Of a stretch of DNA of 11,059 nucleotides, positions 6,462 through 11,059 are shown in pieces. The translations under genes were made by a program, and so were the position numbers. The DNA is from an uncultured Eubacteriales bacterium (lineage in GTDB: Bacteria > Bacillota > Clostridia > Oscillospirales > Oscillospiraceae). The DNA lies in NCBI GenBank assembly GCA_900554625.1, contig USHP01000037.1:1-11059 (forward strand), given 5' to 3'. The notes below the pieces were generated by a model. It was not told the origin of the DNA. It made no database searches and saw nothing but the letters and a program-made list of their open reading frames with translations. Each line of letters starts with the position of its first letter. Within the stretch, counting starts at the first letter, position 1.

Positions 6462-8201
6462 ATGCTGATTAAAAATCAAATCTACGAAGCCCAAATCACG
6501 GACTACACCGCCGAAGGTCAGGGAGTTGCCCATATCGAAGGCTGCGCCGTGTTTATTCCCAACGCCATTGCCGGTGAACGGGTACGGGTGCGGATTGAGA
6601 AGGCCCAAAAAACCTGGGCTGCTGGAAAAATTGTGGAGCTTCTGGAAAAATCCCCCCACCGGCGCAATCGGGAATGCCCCGTGGCCAAGCTCTGCGGCGG
6701 CTGCGACTTCTGGCACATGGACTATGAAGAGGAAACCCGACTGAAAGCCCAGCGGGTGAAAGATTGCCTGAACCGCCTGGGGGGGGAGAATCTGGAGGAA
6801 ATTCCCATTTTGGCGGCCCCCACCTGCCTGGGCTACCGGAACAAGGCCCAATACCCGGTGGCCCAGAAAAAAGGCCGGGCCTACGCCGGATTCTTCCGGG
6901 CGGGCACTCACACCGTGGTGGAAAATCCTCGGTGCCGGATTCTGCCGGAGCAGACGGATGCAGTAAAGGATATTGTAATTGATTATGTAAACCAGTTCCG
7001 CATTCCGGTCTATGATGAAATCGCCCATACCGGCCTGCTGCGGCATATCTACGTCCGCCGGGGCGTCGTGTCGGGGCAGATTCTGGTGTGCCTGGTCATC
7101 AACGGACAAAAGCTCCCCAGGTGGGAGGAACTAGTGAAAAACCTTAAGCAGGTACCCGGCTTTACCACCCTGGTGCTGTCGGAGAACACCCGCAAGGGCA
7201 ACGCCATTCTGGGCGACACCTTCCACACCCTCTACGGCCCGGGGTATATTGAGGACACCCTCTGCGGTCTGACCTTCCGGCTGTCCCCCCGGTCGTTCTA
7301 CCAGGTCAATCACCACCAGGCCCAGCGGCTGTATCAGGCCGCCATCGACCTGGCGAAGATTTCCAAAACTGACACAGTGCTGGATCTGTACTGCGGCGTG
7401 GGCACCATTACCCTGGCAATGGCCGCCGCTGCCGGACAGGTCATCGGCGTGGAAGTCATTCCCCAGGCGGTGGAAGATGCCAAATCCAACGCCCAGCGCA
7501 ACGGCATTGAGAATGCCCAGTTCTTCTGCGGCGACGCCGGACAGGCTGCGCTGAAATTGGAGCAGGACGGGGTGCGGCCGGATGTGGTGGTGGTAGATCC
7601 GCCCCGGAAGGGTCTGAACGCCGATGCCATTGAAGCCCTGTCCCGGATGTCCCCAAAGCGGATTGTCTACGTCTCCTGCGACCCCGCCACCCTTGCCCGA
7701 GATGTGGCATTGCTGAAAGCCAGAGGCTACACCCTGCAAACCGCCCTGGCAGCGGATCTATTCCCCCGGTGTGCCCATGTGGAATCTATTGTTTGTTTAA
7801 GTCGGAAAACAACGCACGAAATGAAGCTTCATGCATCCCCTTTTGAAATGATAAAGAGCGGAGCGAAAAACATCGAACTGCGTCTGTTTGATGAAAAGCG
7901 TCAAAAAATCAAAACGGGCGATGACCTCATCTTCACAAACACGGTCAATGGTGAGAAGATGTGTGCAACTGTTAAGAAACTGCATCGTTTTGACAGCTTT
8001 GAAGAACTGTATAAAACCTTGCCGCTTTTGCAATGCGGATATACAGCAGAAGATATTGACACCGCCCAACCGTCCGATATGGAACAGTATTACTCTGCGG
8101 AAAAACAGAAAAAATATGGTGTTGTTGGTATCGAGCTTTTCCCACCTAAACGAATTACAGATGAAAGCATTGTGTTGCTCTGCAAAACATCCCAGGAATA
8201 A
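6462..8201 (+). CDS. rlmD: 23S rRNA (uracil-C5)-methyltransferase RlmD/RlmCD fused to a C-terminal ASCH domain
   Basis: The first ~450 of 579 residues form a complete TrmA/RumA-family enzyme that methylates C5 of uridines in 23S rRNA (U1939, and in Gram-positives often also U747). A TRAM RNA-binding domain occupies about residues 4-62. The [4Fe-4S] ligands are Cys72, Cys78, Cys81 and Cys158 (CX5CX2C...C). The SAM loop is LDLYCGVGTITLAM (about 307-320), followed by DPPRKG (about 379-384) and the catalytic nucleophile Cys406 in YVSCDPAT. The enzyme ends normally near CLSRK (449). Residues about 454-579 then form an ASCH domain (PUA-like fold): MKLHASPFEMIKSGAKNIEL, DEKRQKIKTGD and a C-terminal VGIELF strand. 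The Met at the junction (7821) has no ribosome site, so a fused product is expected. The ASCH part is markedly AT-richer. GGAGG lies 7 nt before the ATG at 6462. Confidence 0.93.
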   Translation: MLIKNQIYEAQITDYTAEGQGVAHIEGCAVFIPNAIAGERVRVRIEKAQKTWAAGKIVELLEKSPHRRNRECPVAKLCGGCDFWHMDYEEETRLKAQRVKDCLNRLGGENLEEIPILAAPTCLGYRNKAQYPVAQKKGRAYAGFFRAGTHTVVENPRCRILPEQTDAVKDIVIDYVNQFRIPVYDEIAHTGLLRHIYVRRGVVSGQILVCLVINGQKLPRWEELVKNLKQVPGFTTLVLSENTRKGNAILGDTFHTLYGPGYIEDTLCGLTFRLSPRSFYQVNHHQAQRLYQAAIDLAKISKTDTVLDLYCGVGTITLAMAAAAGQVIGVEVIPQAVEDAKSNAQRNGIENAQFFCGDAGQAALKLEQDGVRPDVVVVDPPRKGLNADAIEALSRMSPKRIVYVSCDPATLARDVALLKARGYTLQTALAADLFPRCAHVESIVCLSRKTTHEMKLHASPFEMIKSGAKNIELRLFDEKRQKIKTGDDLIFTNTVNGEKMCATVKKLHRFDSFEELYKTLPLLQCGYTAEDIDTAQPSDMEQYYSAEKQKKYGVVGIELFPPKRITDESIVLLCKTSQE

Positions 8202-8231
8202 CATCTCACACCCTTGCATGGGAGGTTCCCT

Positions 8232-9011
8232 ATGGAATTACAGGTCAGAAATCCCGGTGTAGATTACATGATTGAGAGGGTTCTGGACTTTCAGTCGGAG
8301 GATGCCTCGGACTTTTGGTCAGCGCCTTTGTACCATTTCTACCCCCAGTTAGATCGTGCCTACGCTGCAGCTCTGCCCTGGGAGGAGCGAAAAGCGTACT
8401 TTTCCCGGATGCTTTGGCAGATTTATGCTGAGGAAGCGGCAATCATCGAGGATAAGGTCAAATCCTATGCGGCGCACTGGGCCAACTGCAAGGAGCAAAT
8501 CACCCAGGCTCTGTCGGATGCGTTTACCATAGACTGCAGTGCTATTTTGAATGATATGGTGTGCAACGTGTCATTGAATCCCATTGAACCCCGGTTTTTG
8601 CAGTCGCATACCTTTGATATCTTTTATAAGAACAGTGCCAATGGTGCGATTGGGGAAGCAATTCATGAAATCATTCATTTTGTGTGGTTTTATGTTTGGA
8701 ATTCGCTATTTGAAGATTCCTATGAGGAATACGAATCCCCTTCCCTCAAGTGGATTTTAAGCGAAATGGTCGTGGAGCCGATTATGCGCGATGTGCGTTT
8801 AAGCTCCATCAATCCTTACTTCCCCAAAGAGAACGGTGGTTGTGTGTATCCCTATTTTTATACCATGCAAATTGAGGGAACCTGTATCCTGGACACCCTC
8901 TGGGAAATGTATCGCAGCATGACCATTTCCGAATTTATGAAAAACAGCTATCGCTACTGCCTTGCTCACGAAGCTGAAATTCGGCAGCATATTCAGCAGG
9001 CAGAAATGTAG
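8232..9011 (+). CDS. Uncharacterised HExxH protein, possible zinc metallopeptidase
   Basis: I do not recognise a named family for this 259-residue protein. A metallopeptidase-like motif HEIIH lies at about residues 145-149 within IGEAIHEIIHFVWFYVW. A conserved-looking acidic segment, SEMVVEPIMRD, follows about 30 residues later (Glu178 and Glu182) and could supply a third zinc ligand as in gluzincin-type enzymes. The N-terminal half is helical and charged. No signal peptide or clear membrane segment is visible, so it is probably cytoplasmic. I choose the ATG at 8232 because GGGAGG lies 6 nt upstream; an ATG at 8214 lacks such a site. It follows the methyltransferase-ASCH gene by 30 nt and shares its AT-rich composition (38 G+C in the 100 bases 8641-8740), suggesting a common origin with the ASCH segment. 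Catalytic activity is a prediction only. Confidence 0.82.
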   Translation: MELQVRNPGVDYMIERVLDFQSEDASDFWSAPLYHFYPQLDRAYAAALPWEERKAYFSRMLWQIYAEEAAIIEDKVKSYAAHWANCKEQITQALSDAFTIDCSAILNDMVCNVSLNPIEPRFLQSHTFDIFYKNSANGAIGEAIHEIIHFVWFYVWNSLFEDSYEEYESPSLKWILSEMVVEPIMRDVRLSSINPYFPKENGGCVYPYFYTMQIEGTCILDTLWEMYRSMTISEFMKNSYRYCLAHEAEIRQHIQQAEM

Positions 9012-9037
9012 TCTTGATTTCTCTGCCAATCATAAAA

Positions 9038-9073
9038 AATCCCCCGCCGGGGCGTTGGCCCTGGCGGGGGATT
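9038..9073 (-). terminator. Strong hairpin terminator between convergent genes
   Basis: AATCCCCCGCC (9038-9048) pairs perfectly with GGCGGGGGATT (9063-9073), an 11-bp stem with a 14-nt loop. On the minus strand the stem is followed by a run of T, making a good rho-independent terminator for the surface-protein gene that ends at 9105. On the plus strand the tail is ATTGGTTTAT, poorer but possibly functional for the operon ending at 9011. Confidence 0.85.
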
Positions 9074-9104
9074 GGTTTATGGGTTTGTCAGCAATCGTGT
9101 CGCA

Positions 9105-11059
9105 TCAGTCTTCCTGCTTGGGAGGCGTTCTTCTGTATCTGGGGCGGCGGCGCTTGCTCTTTTTGTTCAGCACAACCATTACCACCAGCACCACAATCAG
9201 GCCGATGCCGCTGATAATCATGATGGCGGTCCACATGCCGATGTTGCTGGTATCGGCAGTCAGGGGGTTGTTGCCGCTGACAACGCTGAGCTTGGCGGAG
9301 GTGACATAGGTAATGTCGTAGTTCTCAGATGCCGGCAGGGCATTGATGGCTTCCTTCACTTCATCCACATTTTTCAGTTTGATGGTGTAGGTGCCGGTCT
9401 TCTTGCCGGAGGGCATACCCTCGAACTTGGGCTCCACATCGGGGTCCAGCTTCTCATTGCCGACCAGGCCGATGTAGCTCAGGGAAACGGTGGGAAGCTT
9501 GGAGTTCACCGCAATCTTGGTCTTGCTCAGCTTCACGGAAACCTTCAGCGGAGCCTTCTTGATGACCACGTCCAGCTTGATGGAAGCTTCGGCGTACTTT
9601 TCAGCGTCCTTGGGGGTAAACTTCAGCTCAATATCCTTGTAGGTGCCGGCATTCTTGGGATTGCCGCCTACAAAGCTCCAGGTACCGTTGACAGCCTGCC
9701 CGTCATAGGTAGCAGTCTTGTGAATGGCCTCGGGGAACACCTCAGAGCCGTTATAGGTGGTGGTGAAGTTGGCTGCAGTCAGGGTGACGGGAAGCTTTTC
9801 TTCGCCGGTGAGGGTGACCACGATGGAATATTCCTTGTAGTTCTTGGCACCGGTAACAGGTACCTGAACCTCGTACTTGCCGCCGTTGACAACATTGCTG
9901 GTACCCTTATATGCCAGCTTGCCGTCGTTTACTCTCAGATCGGTCACATAGGTACCGTTGCCAGTGGGAGTGCCGTAGCTGGCGCCATCGGGCAGAGTGG
10001 GCAGTGTCAGGGAAGATTCATGATTCTTGATCATGGTTCCCTCTGCCTTCTTCATGGCATCGGTTGCATCCGCCTTGGCGATGGTGATAGTCTGCTGGGC
10101 TTTTGCTTCACCGTGGCTGTCGGTTTTCGCCACAGCGGCAACCAGAACGTAGGTTCCGGCATCGGTGGGAGCGGAGGTCAGCTTGTTTTCCTCAGCCTCG
10201 GCATCTTTGTACCAGGTGAAGGTCACTTCGCTGAAGTCCGCACCGGTGACGGTGAGCTGATCCTTGGTGGGGTTCGCCATAGCCTTGCCGTCGTAGGTTT
10301 TGCCGGTGTAGTTCTGGAAGGAGAGTTTCAGCTGCACAACGTTGAAGCTGACATCAAAGCTCACATCGCCAGCGGTGCTGGAAACTTTGATAGTTTCCTG
10401 ATATTCACCCTGGAGCAGGCCGGTCTTGGGCTGCACGGTAAAGGTAGCAGTTCCCTTGGAAGCCAGCTTCAGCTCGGGCAGATCGCTGATTACATAGTTG
10501 GTAGCAGCGGGCTGGGTCAGGGTCACTTTCCCGCTGGTGTTGTTGGTGATGGTCACGGTCTGGGCCTTGGGGGCGGCAGAATAGTTGGTGGCCACGCTGC
10601 CAGAGTCCAGTGCGGCGGGATTGGCAGAAATGCCGCTGTTCACCGTCACGGTGCAGGAAGCAGACTTTCCGCTGCCATCGGCAGCCGTTGCGGTAATGGT
10701 AGCCGTACCGGCGCTCACTGCTGTGACCTTTCCGTCTGCAACCGTGGCAACTTCGGTCTTATCACTTACCCATTTAACAGACTTGTTCGAGGCATTGTCA
10801 GGGGTTACCTTGGCCTGGAGGTCAGCGCTCTCGCCCGGCAGCAGGGTCAGCTGATTCTTGTCCAGAGTCACGCCAGTGACCAGATAAGTCACATTGCCGG
10901 TAGGATTACCGTTCACAGTACCACCGTTGACAATCAGCTTGTCGTTGGTGGTCAGGCTGGCGTTCTCGGGGATGGTCAGGCTCTCGCCCTCGCCAATGGT
11001 GATGTCCTCCTGCAAGGTCACATCGCCGTACACGGTGCCATTCTTGCCGTCAAAGACGA
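9105..11059 (-). CDS. Multi-domain surface protein with BIG2 and MBG-like repeats and C-terminal anchor, N-terminus beyond window
   Basis: The frame is open to the right edge, so at least 650 C-terminal residues are present and the signal peptide is outside. The GTG at 11033 is probably an internal Val codon. Numbering from the edge: a beta-solenoid-like stretch rich in TIPENASLT-type repeats (1-57); a BIG2 immunoglobulin-like domain (about 61-139, VTGVTLDKNQLTLLPGES ... GTATITATA); an ASH-like beta domain (about 141-242); MBG/YDG-like repeats at about 244-326 (KTYDGKAM ... DAGTYVLVAAV), 422-500 (TTTYNGSEVF ... NAGTYKDIEL) and 502-595; and a less clear beta segment between them. It ends NPLTAD (597-602), one membrane helix (about 609-630) and a basic tail KKSKRRRPRYRR. 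The layout fits a cell-envelope protein, perhaps an adhesin or glycan-binding protein, displayed outside. Whether NPLTAD is cut by a sortase or the helix is the only anchor is unresolved. Confidence 0.9.
   Translation of the reverse strand, partial: VFDGKNGTVYGDVTLQEDITIGEGESLTIPENASLTTNDKLIVNGGTVNGNPTGNVTYLVTGVTLDKNQLTLLPGESADLQAKVTPDNASNKSVKWVSDKTEVATVADGKVTAVSAGTATITATAADGSGKSASCTVTVNSGISANPAALDSGSVATNYSAAPKAQTVTITNNTSGKVTLTQPAATNYVISDLPELKLASKGTATFTVQPKTGLLQGEYQETIKVSSTAGDVSFDVSFNVVQLKLSFQNYTGKTYDGKAMANPTKDQLTVTGADFSEVTFTWYKDAEAEENKLTSAPTDAGTYVLVAAVAKTDSHGEAKAQQTITIAKADATDAMKKAEGTMIKNHESSLTLPTLPDGASYGTPTGNGTYVTDLRVNDGKLAYKGTSNVVNGGKYEVQVPVTGAKNYKEYSIVVTLTGEEKLPVTLTAANFTTTYNGSEVFPEAIHKTATYDGQAVNGTWSFVGGNPKNAGTYKDIELKFTPKDAEKYAEASIKLDVVIKKAPLKVSVKLSKTKIAVNSKLPTVSLSYIGLVGNEKLDPDVEPKFEGMPSGKKTGTYTIKLKNVDEVKEAINALPASENYDITYVTSAKLSVVSGNNPLTADTSNIGMWTAIMIISGIGLIVVLVVMVVLNKKSKRRRPRYRRTPPKQED
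9252..9269 (-). other. NPLTAD motif before the C-terminal membrane helix (sortase-signal-like)
   Basis: The codons read Asn-Pro-Leu-Thr-Ala-Asp, followed by a hydrophobic helix and a basic tail, the order of a sortase sorting signal. It resembles NPxTG-type motifs with Ala in place of Gly. The tail of about 20 residues is longer than usual for a sorting signal. Confidence 0.5.

Noticed and set aside
6024..7109. 361-residue open frame on the minus strand across the GNAT and rlmD genes
   Set aside because: It crosses two well-supported plus-strand genes and the gap between them, and has no domain or ribosome site of note.
7821..8201. ASCH domain as a separate gene starting at 7821
   Set aside because: There is no ribosome site before this ATG and no stop codon between it and rlmD, so a fusion is the simplest reading.
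11031..11033. GTG at 11033 as the true start of the surface protein
   Set aside because: The frame stays open to the window edge and no signal peptide follows this codon, so it is probably an internal Val.
1..11059. CRISPR array, tRNA, rRNA or insertion sequence
   Set aside because: I found no regularly spaced direct repeats, cloverleaf-like sequence, rRNA motif or transposase coding region on either strand.

Overview
The window most likely comes from a Gram-positive gut-type member of the Bacillota, class Clostridia, probably near the Oscillospiraceae. This is inferred, not proven. The grounds are strong purine-rich ribosome binding sites (AGGAGG) before nearly every gene, a BmpA/NupOPQ-type nucleoside ABC importer, a TraX-family membrane protein, a PflX-like radical SAM protein and a cell-wall-type surface protein with BIG2 and MBG-like repeats. 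Most genes are GC-rich, but the stretch from about 7,790 to 9,011 is clearly more AT-rich.

Layout. Positions 1-3,590 on the minus strand hold an ABC importer operon. A near-consensus promoter (TTGCAA, 17 bp, TATAAT) drives an ATPase with two nucleotide-binding domains. Two permeases follow, the first overlapping the ATPase by ATGA and the second starting 2 nt later and running off the left edge. No substrate-binding lipoprotein lies upstream. Positions 3,641-4,972 on the minus strand hold a two-gene unit: a membrane-tethered XRE-type regulator followed 1 nt later by a TraX-family protein that appears to start at TTG, closed by a rho-independent terminator. Positions 4,999-5,856 on the minus strand encode a PflX-like radical SAM protein. 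It is transcribed divergently from a plus-strand operon (5,976-9,011) of a GNAT acetyltransferase, an RlmD/RlmCD-type 23S rRNA uracil-C5 methyltransferase fused to a C-terminal ASCH domain, and an uncharacterised HExxH protein. The two divergent promoters lie back to back, and their -10 boxes sit inside a perfect 10-bp inverted repeat. A strong hairpin at 9,038-9,073 separates this operon from a convergent minus-strand gene. That gene encodes the C-terminal 650 residues of a multi-domain surface protein ending in an NPLTAD motif, one membrane helix and a basic tail.

How the genes fit together. The importer genes form one functional unit, probably for nucleoside uptake. The regulator and TraX-like gene form a second. 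The GNAT-methyltransferase-HExxH operon mixes a housekeeping rRNA modification gene with an AT-rich tail that looks acquired: the ASCH domain and the HExxH gene. That junction is the most unusual feature here. No CRISPR array, tRNA, rRNA or insertion sequence was found.
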